Assembly (NCBI RefSeq): GCF_000980885.2
Contig: NZ_LBDA02000019.1
Span: forward strand, 155,847 to 219,846
Source of the DNA: Streptomyces malaysiense
GTDB taxonomy: Bacteria; Actinomycetota; Actinomycetes; Streptomycetales; Streptomycetaceae
Length of the DNA stretch: 64,000 bases
Direction: 5' to 3'
Part shown: piece after piece, positions 23,640 through 32,297 of the stretch
Layout of the letters: every line of letters begins with the position of its first letter
Numbering within the stretch: position 1 is the stretch's first letter
The notes under the pieces: model-generated
What the model saw: only the letters and a program-made list of their open reading frames with translations
What the model was told of the DNA's origin: nothing
Database searches by the model: none
Position numbers and translations under genes: made by a program

Positions 23640-25115
23640 CTACTTCTGGGCGCGCACCGGGATGTCCAGGACCACCCTGGTCCCCCGCTCGGGCGCCGGG
23701 ACCATGTCGAACGTGCCGCCCAACTCGCCCTCCACCAGGGTCCGTACGATCTGGAGCCCCAGGTTGCCCGAGCGGTGCGGGTCGAATCCCTCGGGCAGGC
23801 CGGCCCCGTCGTCCTGGACGGTGACCAGGAGACGGGCCTCCTTCGTACTGCCACCGCGCACCGCCGAGACCTCCACCGTGCCGGTCTCGCCCTCGCGGAA
23901 GCCGTGTTCCAGGGCGTTCTGGAGCACCTCGGTGAGGACCATCGACAGCGGCGTGGCCACCTCGGCGTCGAGTATCCCGAAGCGCCCGCTGCGCCGGCCG
24001 GTCACCTTGCCCGGCGAGATCTCGGCGACCATCGACAGCACCCGGTCGGCGATGTCGTCGAACTCCACCCGCTCGTCCAGGTTCTGGGAGAGCGTCTCGT
24101 GCACGATCGCGATGGAGCCGACCCGGCGCACCGCCTCCTCCAGGGCCGCGCGCCCCCGTTCGGAGTCGATGCGCCGGGCCTGGAGCCGCAACAGGGCGGC
24201 CACCGTCTGGAGGTTGTTCTTCACCCGGTGGTGGATCTCCCGGATGGTGGCGTCCTTGGTGATCAACTCGCGTTCGCGGCGACGCAGTTCGGTGACGTCC
24301 CGGCACAGCACCAGCGCCCCGATCCGGGTGCCCTTGGGCTTGAGCGGGATGGAGCGGAACTGGATCACCCCGTCGGGCGACTCGATCTCGAACTCGCGCG
24401 GCGCCCAGCCACTGGCCACCTTGGCCAGCGCCTCGTCCACCGGGCCCCGGGTGGGGGCGAGTTCGGCGGTGGTCCGCCCGAGGTGGTGCCCGACCAGGTC
24501 GGCGGCGAGGCCGAGGCGGTGGTAGGCGGACAGCGCGTTCGGGGAGGCGTACTGGACGATGCCGTCGGCGTCCAGCCTGATCAGTCCGTCGCCGACGCGC
24601 GGCGAGGCGTCCATGTCGACCTGCTGGCCGGGGGAGGGGAAGGACCCGGCCGCGATCATCTGGGCGAGGTCGGAGGCGCTCTGGAGGTAGGTCAGCTCAA
24701 GCCGGCTCGGGGTGCGCACGGTGAGCAGGTTGGTGTTGCGGGCGATCACCCCGAGGACCCGGCCCTCGCGCCGTACCGGGATGGACTCGACCCGTACGGG
24801 GACCTCTTCGCGCCACTCCGGGTCGCCCTCGCGCACGATCCGGCCCTCGTCGAGCGCCACGTCCAGCATGGGCCGCCGGCCGCGCGGGACGAGATGGCCG
24901 ACCATGTCGTCCTGGTAGGAGGTGGGGCCGGTGTTGGGGCGCATCTGGGCGACCGAGACGTACCGGGTGCCGTCCCGGGTGGGAACCCACAGGACCAGGT
25001 CGGCGAAGGAGAGGTCGGAGAGCAGCTGCCACTCCGAGACCAGCAGGTGGAGCCACTCGAGATCGGAGTCGTCGAGGGCGGTGTGCTGGCGGACCAGCTC
25101 GTTCATGGAGGGCAC
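23640..25115 (-). CDS. Sensor histidine kinase, HisKA_2 type, with GAF-like and PAS domains
   Basis: A 491-aa soluble kinase with no transmembrane segments. The N-terminal 190 residues are a GAF-like sensor (LLVSEWQLLSDLSFADLVLWVPTRDG). A PAS domain follows (DGLIRLDADGIVQYASPNALSAYHRLG ... LCRDVTELRRRERELI). The HisKA_2 phospho-acceptor box is IREIHHRVKNNLQTVAALLRLQARR. The ATPase domain has the N-box EVLQNALEHGF and a G-box DDGAGLPEGFD...GNLGLQIVRTLVEGELGG. No response regulator is adjacent, so it is an orphan; HisKA_2 kinases often act on ANTAR or PP2C-type partners. GTG at 25115 (MPSMNEL) or the ATG at 25106. Confidence 0.9.
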   Translation of the reverse strand: MPSMNELVRQHTALDDSDLEWLHLLVSEWQLLSDLSFADLVLWVPTRDGTRYVSVAQMRPNTGPTSYQDDMVGHLVPRGRRPMLDVALDEGRIVREGDPEWREEVPVRVESIPVRREGRVLGVIARNTNLLTVRTPSRLELTYLQSASDLAQMIAAGSFPSPGQQVDMDASPRVGDGLIRLDADGIVQYASPNALSAYHRLGLAADLVGHHLGRTTAELAPTRGPVDEALAKVASGWAPREFEIESPDGVIQFRSIPLKPKGTRIGALVLCRDVTELRRRERELITKDATIREIHHRVKNNLQTVAALLRLQARRIDSERGRAALEEAVRRVGSIAIVHETLSQNLDERVEFDDIADRVLSMVAEISPGKVTGRRSGRFGILDAEVATPLSMVLTEVLQNALEHGFREGETGTVEVSAVRGGSTKEARLLVTVQDDGAGLPEGFDPHRSGNLGLQIVRTLVEGELGGTFDMVPAPERGTRVVLDIPVRAQK

Positions 25116-25394
25116 GTCTGCGAGCGTACCCGCGGGCCTCGGCATGGCCGAAAAACACCCGCGGGCCGCGGCGCCTGGAAGGGACCCTCAACCCTCCCGG
25201 CACCGCAGCCCGGAGCATCATCGGCCGTGGGGTGTGCGGTCCCGGTCGGCCGAAGGCCGAGGAGCCGGGGCAGTCAGGGCAGAGAGCGCCGGTTCCTCGG
25301 TCCGCCTTCCTGTGCGGGGAAGACGGGGCTTGTTCGCTTCGTACTGTCCGCTCGCGCGCCGCAGGGCACCGCCGGTTCGAACAGTCGCTTCGAT

Positions 25395-25410
25395 TGTGGA
25401 CTAGACCATG
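25395..25410 (+). promoter_or_regulatory. Weak DasR-responsive element (dre)
   Basis: TGTGGACTAGACCATG shares the core TGGnCTAGACCA with the dre consensus ACTGGTCTAGACCACT (11 of 16 positions). It lies about 210 bp upstream of nagB and may be a secondary operator. Confidence 0.45.
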
Positions 25411-25561
25411 GGGCATGTCCATGCCCTTACGGCATACGCGACCCATGGCACTCGATGCCACGCAGCCTAGCCCGCCGAGGTCGACCATGGGGACAGAAGG
25501 CGCCGGTAATTTCCGCGACCCCTCGCACCAGGACATCGGCGCGAGGGGCCCACTCTGTTAG

Positions 25562-25577
25562 ATTGGTCTAAACCACA
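25562..25577 (+). promoter_or_regulatory. DasR-responsive element (dre) of nagB
   Basis: ATTGGTCTAAACCACA matches the DasR consensus at 13 of 16 positions. It ends 37 bp before the nagB start, in the promoter region, as expected for DasR repression relieved by glucosamine-6-phosphate. Confidence 0.85.
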
Positions 25578-25614
25578 TAGACGCACGAGCCCTCTCCAGA
25601 ACGGCAGGCCCAGC

Positions 25615-26400
25615 GTGGAAGTTGTCATCGTTCCGGACGCCGCGGCGGGTGGCGAGCTGATCGCCGAGGCCATGGCCCAGCTGCTGCGACGCAAGCCCGA
25701 CGCCCTGCTCGGCGTCGCCACCGGCTCCACGCCGCTGCCCGTCTACCAGGCCCTCGCGGCCCGGGTGCGCGCCGGCGCCGTGGACACCGCGCGGGCCCGG
25801 ATAGCCCAGCTCGACGAATACGTGGGGCTGCCCGCCGAGCACCCCGAGTCCTACCGTTCGGTACTGCGCCGCGAGGTGCTGGAGCCGCTCGGCATCGGCA
25901 TGGACTCCTTCCTCGGCCCCGACGGCACCGCCGAGGACGTCCAGGCGGCGTGCGCGGCCTACGACCGTGCGCTCGCCGCGGCCGGCGGGGTGGACCTCCA
26001 GCTGCTCGGGATCGGCACCGACGGACACATCGGGTTCAACGAGCCCTGCTCCTCGCTCGCCTCCCGCACCCGGATCAAGACCCTGACCGAGCAGACCCGG
26101 GTGGACAACGCGCGCTTCTTCGACGGCGAGATCGAGCAGGTCCCGCACCACGTCATCACCCAGGGCATCGGCACCATCCTGGAGGCCCGGCACCTGGTGC
26201 TGCTCGCGACCGGCGAGGGCAAGGCGGGCGCGGTCGCGGCCACCGTGGAGGGTCCGGTGGCCGCCGTGTGCCCGGCCTCGGCGCTCCAGCTGCACCCGCA
26301 CGCCACCGTCGTCGTGGACGAGGCGGCCGCGTCCGAGCTGAAGCTGGCGGACTACTTCCGCCACACGTACGCGAACAAGCCGGGGTGGCAGGGGATCTAG
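25615..26400 (+). CDS. nagB: Glucosamine-6-phosphate deaminase
   Basis: A 261-aa isomerase/deaminase converting glucosamine-6-P to fructose-6-P and ammonia, feeding amino sugars from chitin into glycolysis. Visible: GVATGSTPLPVYQAL for phosphate binding, the catalytic Asp in AQLDEYVGL, and GIGTDGHIGFNEPCSSL with the active-site His. The substrate, GlcN-6-P, is also the effector of DasR, encoded 300 bp downstream. GTG at 25615. Its stop codon TAG coincides with the CTAG end of the 107-bp inverted-repeat element. Confidence 0.95.
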   Translation: MEVVIVPDAAAGGELIAEAMAQLLRRKPDALLGVATGSTPLPVYQALAARVRAGAVDTARARIAQLDEYVGLPAEHPESYRSVLRREVLEPLGIGMDSFLGPDGTAEDVQAACAAYDRALAAAGGVDLQLLGIGTDGHIGFNEPCSSLASRTRIKTLTEQTRVDNARFFDGEIEQVPHHVITQGIGTILEARHLVLLATGEGKAGAVAATVEGPVAAVCPASALQLHPHATVVVDEAAASELKLADYFRHTYANKPGWQGI

Positions 26401-26503
26401 TGCCGCAACAGGCGACGTCCGCCCCGTCGCGACGCCCTGCACGCACCCTCGCCGCACCGGACGCCGCTCCTTGACGGGCGAACGTTGCCTGCCGCGGCAC
26501 TAG
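26397..26503. mobile_element. 107-bp MITE-like element with 22-bp terminal inverted repeats and CTAG ends
   Basis: CTAGTGCCGC at 26397 begins the left end and its complement GCGGCACTAG ends at 26503. The 22-bp termini differ at three positions, and pairing continues imperfectly for about 34 bp inward. The element has no coding capacity. CTAG at both ends looks like a target-site duplication or target-derived end, typical of some IS5-like groups. It spans the nagB stop codon and occupies the position where dasABC-dasD would be in S. coelicolor. It could also act as a large hairpin terminator, though no T-run follows. Confidence 0.6.
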
Positions 26504-26546
26504 CCAGGGCCTCTCGTCTGGATCAGGCCGGGCTCACGGGACCCTT

Positions 26547-26562
26547 GTTGGACTAGACCAGC
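26547..26562 (+). promoter_or_regulatory. DasR-responsive element in the dasR promoter
   Basis: The core TTGGACTAGACCA is shared with the dre consensus, about 140 bp before the dasR start. It fits autoregulation of dasR. Confidence 0.75.
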
Positions 26563-26641
26563 TCGGGTCCCGACGGTATACAGAGGGGATCACGGAGCGT
26601 GCGGGTGGAGCCCTGACACAGTAAGCCGTGCCACGATGTGA

Positions 26642-27463
<822 letters not shown>

Positions 27464-27599
27464 ACGCCCGTGCGGAGGCGTGCGTTCCTTCGCCGAATCG
27501 ATACACACAGCTTGGGACGAGGTCTTCCACCAGCCGGACGCCGTCACCTAGATTGCCTGCGCATTACACAGGTGATCAGCGAGGGGACGGAGCCGCAGG

Positions 27600-27863
27600 A
27601 TGTCAGAAACGCCCGAAGTCGGACCACCGGTGGTGACACCGCTCCGCGTGGTCATCGGCATGTGCCTCGTCGCGCCCTTCGTCGCGATGCTGTGGGTCGG
27701 CTCCTACGCGAAGACGGACCCGGCGTTCATCGGGATCCCGTTCTTCTACTGGTACCAGATGCTCTGGGTGCTGATCTCCACGGCCCTCACCATGATCGCG
27801 TACAAGCTCTGGCAGCACGACCAGCGCTCCCGTCGTGACGCGCGAGGGGGTGCCGCGCGGTGA
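27600..27863 (+). CDS. DUF3311 small membrane protein, partner of MctP
   Basis: An 87-aa protein with two transmembrane helices (VVIGMCLVAPFVAMLWVGSY and FFYWYQMLWVLISTALTMIAY) and a charged C-terminus. It matches DUF3311, the small subunit that regularly precedes sodium:solute symporter genes. Its TGA overlaps the next GTG (GTGA), giving translational coupling. A GGGACGGAG ribosome-binding region precedes the ATG. Confidence 0.88.
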   Translation: MSETPEVGPPVVTPLRVVIGMCLVAPFVAMLWVGSYAKTDPAFIGIPFFYWYQMLWVLISTALTMIAYKLWQHDQRSRRDARGGAAR

Positions 27864-29488
27864 AGACCGGGGTCAACGGCGTCGCGCTGGGCGTCTTCAT
27901 CTTCTTCTTCCTGGCCGTCACGGTCCTGGGTTTCCTCGCCGCGCGCTGGCGCCGGGCCGAGAACGAGCACACGCTGGACGAGTGGGGCCTGGGCGGCCGC
28001 TCGTTCGGCACCTGGATCACCTGGTTCCTGCTCGGCGGCGACCTGTACACCGCCTACACCTTCGTGGCCGTACCGGCGGCCGTCTACGCGGCGGGCGCGG
28101 CCGGCTTCTTCGCGGTGCCGTACACGATCCTGGTGTACCCGCTGATCTTCACCTTCCTGCCGCGGCTGTGGTCGGTCTCGCACCGCCACGGCTACGTCAC
28201 CACCTCCGACTTCGTGCGCGGCCGGTTCGGCTCGAAGGGGCTCTCGCTCGCGGTGGCGGTGACCGGCATCCTCGCGACGATGCCGTACATCGCGCTCCAG
28301 CTCGTCGGCATCCAGGCGGTGCTGGACGTGATGGGCGTCGGCGGCGGCGACGACACCAACGGGTTCGTGAAGGACCTGCCGCTGCTGATCGCGTTCGCGG
28401 TGCTGGCGGCGTACACCTACTCCTCCGGGCTGCGGGCGCCCGCGCTGATCGCGTTCGTCAAGGACGCGCTGATCTACATCGTGATCGGTGTGGCGATCAT
28501 CTACATCCCGATCAAGCTGGGCGGGTTCGACGACATCTTCGCCAAGGCGGCCCACGCGTTCAGCCAGACCAACCCGGCCACGGGCAAGCCCCGCGGAGCG
28601 CTCACGCCGGCACCCACCGGGCAGTGGGCCTACGCCACGCTGGCGCTCGGCTCCGCGCTCGCGCTGTTCATGTACCCGCACTCGGTCACCGCGACGCTCT
28701 CCTCCAAGAGCCGCAACGTGATCCGGCGCAACACCACGATCCTGCCGCTGTACTCCCTGATGCTGGGCCTGCTGGCACTGCTGGGCTTCATGGCGATCGC
28801 GGCCGGGGTGAAGGTCACCAACGGGCAGCTGGCGATCCCGCAGCTGTTCGAGGACATGTTCCCGGACTGGTTCACCGGTGTGGCGTTCGCGGCGATCGGC
28901 ATCGGCGCGCTGGTGCCGGCGGCGATCATGTCGATCGCGGCGGCGAACCTGTTCACGCGCAACATCTACAAGGACTTCATCAAGCCGGACGCCACGCCGA
29001 AGCAGGAGGCCCAGGTCTCCAAGCTGGTGTCGCTGCTGGTGAAGGTCGGCGCGCTGGTCTTCGTGCTCGGCATGGACAAGACGGTCGCCATCAACTTCCA
29101 GCTGCTCGGCGGCATCTGGATCCTGCAGACCTTCCCGGCACTGGTCGGCGGCCTGTTCACCCGCTGGTTCCACCGCTGGGCACTGCTCGCGGGCTGGGCG
29201 GTCGGCATGGTCTACGGCACCCTCGCCGCGTACGGTGTCGCCTCCCCGGCCCAGAAGCACTTCGGCGGCTCCGCCGACGACATCCCGGGCATCGGCCAGA
29301 TCGGCTACATCGGCATGACGGCGTTCGTCCTCAACGTCCTCGTCACGGTCGTCCTGACCGTCGTCCTGAAGGCCGTGAAGGCCCCCGAGGGCATCGACGA
29401 GACCCGGCCCGAGGACTACACGGCGGACGCGGGCGACCCTGGCGTGGCGGTCGAACTGCCGCCCGCCACAGCGGGAAGCACGCACTAG
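27860..29488 (+). CDS. mctP: Monocarboxylate uptake permease MctP (sodium:solute symporter family)
   Basis: A 542-aa SSS-family transporter for lactate, pyruvate or other short monocarboxylates. About thirteen helices; characteristic segments are GLGGRSFGTWITWFLLGGDLYTAYTF, GYVTTSDFVRGRFGSKGLSLAVAVTGILATMPYIALQLVGIQAVLDVMG, LALFMYPHSVTATLSSKSRNVIRRNT and AAIMSIAAANLFTRNIYKDF. GTG at 27860. It is operonic with the DUF3311 gene and followed by a GC-rich hairpin. Family identity is firm; the exact substrate is inferred. Confidence 0.9.
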   Translation: MKTGVNGVALGVFIFFFLAVTVLGFLAARWRRAENEHTLDEWGLGGRSFGTWITWFLLGGDLYTAYTFVAVPAAVYAAGAAGFFAVPYTILVYPLIFTFLPRLWSVSHRHGYVTTSDFVRGRFGSKGLSLAVAVTGILATMPYIALQLVGIQAVLDVMGVGGGDDTNGFVKDLPLLIAFAVLAAYTYSSGLRAPALIAFVKDALIYIVIGVAIIYIPIKLGGFDDIFAKAAHAFSQTNPATGKPRGALTPAPTGQWAYATLALGSALALFMYPHSVTATLSSKSRNVIRRNTTILPLYSLMLGLLALLGFMAIAAGVKVTNGQLAIPQLFEDMFPDWFTGVAFAAIGIGALVPAAIMSIAAANLFTRNIYKDFIKPDATPKQEAQVSKLVSLLVKVGALVFVLGMDKTVAINFQLLGGIWILQTFPALVGGLFTRWFHRWALLAGWAVGMVYGTLAAYGVASPAQKHFGGSADDIPGIGQIGYIGMTAFVLNVLVTVVLTVVLKAVKAPEGIDETRPEDYTADAGDPGVAVELPPATAGSTH

Positions 29489-29530
29489 CGAGCCGTCCGG
29501 GAGACCCGGGCCACCCGGGACGACCCGCTG

Positions 29531-29567
29531 CGGGCCGTCGGCGCCGAGGGCGCCAGCGGCCCGTTTC
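29531..29567 (+). terminator. Hairpin terminator after mctP
   Basis: CGGGCCGTCGGCGCC pairs with GGCGCCAGCGGCCCG around GAG with a single wobble and one mismatch, followed by TTTCG. Confidence 0.65.
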
Positions 29568-29592
29568 GCATACCCCCCGTAGACACAAGGTG

Positions 29593-29608
29593 GCACAACA
29601 TCTGGGGG
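29593..29608 (+). promoter_or_regulatory. NrdR box 1
   Basis: GCACAACATCTGGGGG fits the degenerate NrdR consensus acaCwAtATaTwGtgt at about 10 of 16 positions, including the central CwA-AT-T core. It starts 31 bp before the second box, three helical turns, the spacing typical of NrdR sites. Confidence 0.65.
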
Positions 29609-29623
29609 TGGCATGACGACCCG

Positions 29624-29639
29624 GCACTAGATGTATGCT
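29624..29639 (+). promoter_or_regulatory. NrdR box 2
   Basis: GCACTAGATGTATGCT matches the NrdR consensus in its CtA-AT-TA core. It lies immediately before the riboswitch, so NrdR bound here would overlap the core promoter of the nrdAB operon. Confidence 0.65.
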
Positions 29640-29644
29640 CATGC

Positions 29645-29785
29645 TCGCTGTCGTCGCAGGGGAATCCGGTGCGAATCCGGAACTGTCCCGCAACGGTGTA
29701 CTTGTGCGTATCCGCGCACGGGAGTCAGTCCGAGGACCTGCCGGCAGCGCACCCGGCCCACCGGTTCGGGTGCTCTGAGACGTCC
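29645..29785 (+). promoter_or_regulatory. Cobalamin (B12) riboswitch upstream of nrdAB
   Basis: The aptamer core is clear: GGGGAATCCGGTGCGAATCC, then GGAACTGTCCCGCAACGGTG, a variable arm, and GGGAGTCAGTCCGAGGACCTG, the conserved junction and B12-box region. A hairpin GCACCCG...CGGGTGC (29748-29775) follows as expression platform. In Streptomyces B12 shuts off the class Ia reductase through this RNA, leaving the B12-dependent class II enzyme in charge. Ends are approximate. Confidence 0.92.
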
Positions 29786-29883
29786 GGGCCTCGCGGAGTG
29801 GGCTGGTGGACGCGACGCCGTGCGCGCTCGTGACTGCCCCCTGCCCTCCGCCAGGCCCCGTGCCGAGCGAGGGAGAGCCCCAC

Positions 29884-32241
29884 GTGACCATCGCGCCAGC
29901 CGAACCGGCTTCAGCCCAGGGCCTGGAGAACGACGGTCCCGGTGCCGCGCTGCTGCGGACCCTGACCGAGCTGACCGGGGACCTCCCCGACGCCGATCCC
30001 GGCCGGGTCGCCGCCGCCGCGCTGCGCGGCCGCTCCGCCCATGCCGACGAGGCGGAGCTGCGCGAGCTCGCGACCGAGGCAGCGGCCGGCCTGATCTCCG
30101 AGGACCCCGCGTACTCGCGGCTCGCCGCCCGGCTGCTGACCGTCTCCATCCGCGCCGAGGCCGCCTCGCAGGGCGTGACGTCGTTCACCGAGTCGGTCGC
30201 CGTCGGACACCGCGAGGGACTCATCGCCGACCGGACGGCCGAGTTCACGCGGATCCACGCCGCCCGGCTCGACGACCTGATCGACCGCGCCGCCGACGAC
30301 CGCTTCGGCTACTTCGGCCTGCGCACCCTGCACAGTCGCTACCTGCTGCGCCACCCGATCACCCGTCAGGTCATCGAGACCCCGCAGCACTTCATGCTCC
30401 GTGTCGCCGCCGGCCTCGCCGAGGACGACTCGGCCCGCTCCGTGGACGAGGTCGCCGCGCTCTACGAGCTGATGAGCCGGCTCGACTACCTGCCCTCCTC
30501 CCCCACCCTGTTCAACTCCGGCACCCGGCACCCCCAGATGTCGTCCTGCTACCTCCTCGACTCCCCGCTGGACGAGCTGGACTCCATCTACGACCGCTAC
30601 CACCAGGTCGCCCGGCTCTCCAAGCACGCGGGCGGCATCGGACTGTCGTACTCCCGCATCCGCGCCCGCGGTTCGCTGATCCGCGGCACCAACGGGCACT
30701 CCAACGGCATCGTGCCGTTCCTGAAGACGCTGGACGCCTCGGTGGCCGCCGTGAACCAGGGCGGCCGGCGCAAGGGCGCGGCCGCGGTGTACCTGGAGAC
30801 CTGGCACTCCGACCTGGAGGAGTTCCTGGAGCTGCGGGACAACACCGGTGAGGACGCCCGCCGTACGCACAACCTGAACCTCGCGCACTGGGTGCCGGAC
30901 GAGTTCATGCGCCGGGTCGACTCCGACGGGCAGTGGTCGCTGTTCTCCCCGGCGGACGTGCCCGAGCTGGTGGACCTGTACGGCGCGGAGTTCGACGCCG
31001 CCTACCGCAGGGCCGAGGAGGCGGGCCTGGCGAGGAAGACCATGCCGGCCCGTGAGCTGTACGGCCGCATGATGCGCACCCTCGCGCAGACCGGCCAGGG
31101 CTGGATGACGTTCAAGGACGCCGCCAACCGCACCGCCAACCAGACCGCCGAGCCGGGCCAGGTCATCCACTCCTCCAACCTGTGCACGGAGATCCTGGAG
31201 GTCACCAACGACGGCGAGACGGCGGTCTGCAACCTCGGCTCCGTCAATCTCGGCGCCTTCGTGGCCGACGGGGACATCGACTGGGCGCGCCTGGACGAGA
31301 CCGTGCGCACGGCCGTCACCTTCCTCGACCGCGTGGTGGACATCAACTTCTACCCGACCGAGCAGGCGGGCCGCTCCAACGCCAAGTGGCGCCCCGTGGG
31401 CCTCGGCGCGATGGGCCTTCAGGACGTCTTCTTCAAGCTGCGCCTGCCCTTCGACTCCCCCGAGGCGAAGGCGCTGTCCACCCGGATCGCCGAGCGGATC
31501 ATGCTCGCCGCGTACGAGGCGTCCGCCGACCTCGCCGAGCGCAGCGGCCCGCTGCCGGCCTGGAAGCTGACCCGTACCGCGCGCGGTGTGCTGCACCCCG
31601 ACCACTACCTCGTAGAGGAGACCTGGCCCGAGCGCTGGGCGGCGCTGCGGACGCGGATCGCCGAGGTCGGCCTGCGCAACTCGCTGCTGCTGGCGATCGC
31701 GCCGACGGCCACCATCGCCTCCATCGCGGGCGTCTACGAGTGCATCGAGCCGCAGGTGTCCAACCTGTTCAAGCGCGAGACGCTGTCCGGTGAGTTCCTC
31801 CAGGTCAACTCCTACCTGGTGCAGGACCTGAAGAACCTGGGCGTCTGGGACGCGCGCACCCGGGAGGCGCTGCGCGAGTCCAACGGCTCGGTGCAGGGCT
31901 TCGCGTGGATCCCCGAGGAGGTGCGGGCGCTGTACCGCACGGCGTGGGAGATCCCGCAGCGCGGTCTGATCGACATGGCGGCGGCGCGCACCCCGTTCCT
32001 CGACCAGGCGCAGTCCCTGAACCTGTTCATGGAGACGCCGACGATCGGCAAGCTCTCCTCGATGTACGCGTACGCCTGGAAGTCCGGGCTGAAGACGACG
32101 TACTACCTGCGCTCGCGCCCGGCGACCCGTATCGCCCGCGCCGCCCAGGCGCAGCGGACCGTCCCGGTCCAGCAGACGGCCGACCCCGACGCCGTCGCCT
32201 GCTCCCTGGAAAACCCCGAGTCCTGCGAGGCCTGCCAGTAA
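29884..32241 (+). CDS. nrdA: Class Ia ribonucleotide reductase, large subunit
   Basis: A 785-aa alpha subunit that reduces ribonucleotides using a radical generated in NrdB. Catalytic residues are visible: Cys in QMSSCYLLDS and TAVCNLGSVNLG (the redox pair), and HSSNLCTEILEVTN with the thiyl Cys plus Asn and Glu. Downstream are KWRPVGLGAMGLQDVFF and LLLAIAPTATIASIAGVYECIEP. The C-terminal ESCEACQ carries the swinging CxxC thiols re-reduced by thioredoxin. The GTG at 29884 follows GGGAGAG; the in-frame ATG at 29806 lies at the end of the riboswitch leader. Known as nrdA or nrdL in S. coelicolor. Confidence 0.95.
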   Translation: MTIAPAEPASAQGLENDGPGAALLRTLTELTGDLPDADPGRVAAAALRGRSAHADEAELRELATEAAAGLISEDPAYSRLAARLLTVSIRAEAASQGVTSFTESVAVGHREGLIADRTAEFTRIHAARLDDLIDRAADDRFGYFGLRTLHSRYLLRHPITRQVIETPQHFMLRVAAGLAEDDSARSVDEVAALYELMSRLDYLPSSPTLFNSGTRHPQMSSCYLLDSPLDELDSIYDRYHQVARLSKHAGGIGLSYSRIRARGSLIRGTNGHSNGIVPFLKTLDASVAAVNQGGRRKGAAAVYLETWHSDLEEFLELRDNTGEDARRTHNLNLAHWVPDEFMRRVDSDGQWSLFSPADVPELVDLYGAEFDAAYRRAEEAGLARKTMPARELYGRMMRTLAQTGQGWMTFKDAANRTANQTAEPGQVIHSSNLCTEILEVTNDGETAVCNLGSVNLGAFVADGDIDWARLDETVRTAVTFLDRVVDINFYPTEQAGRSNAKWRPVGLGAMGLQDVFFKLRLPFDSPEAKALSTRIAERIMLAAYEASADLAERSGPLPAWKLTRTARGVLHPDHYLVEETWPERWAALRTRIAEVGLRNSLLLAIAPTATIASIAGVYECIEPQVSNLFKRETLSGEFLQVNSYLVQDLKNLGVWDARTREALRESNGSVQGFAWIPEEVRALYRTAWEIPQRGLIDMAAARTPFLDQAQSLNLFMETPTIGKLSSMYAYAWKSGLKTTYYLRSRPATRIARAAQAQRTVPVQQTADPDAVACSLENPESCEACQ

Positions 32242-32297
32242 CTCCCACCCGCCATCCGACCACCACCCCTGGAGGACGGCGCTTCGCGCCGAAAGCA

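Larger units (their letters stand above)
25116..25614. other. 499-bp divergent region between the sensor kinase and nagB
   Basis: No convincing gene. It contains a partial DasR-type site at 25395-25410 and a good one at 25562-25577. The G-rich stretch at 25200-25290 has small inverted repeats (for example CGGTCGGCCGAAGGCCGAG) but no assigned function. Confidence 0.5.

Noticed and set aside
26397..26503. Plain rho-independent terminator of nagB
   Set aside because: The arms are far apart and long, both ends carry CTAG and no T-run follows; a MITE-like element explains the structure better, although termination activity is not excluded.
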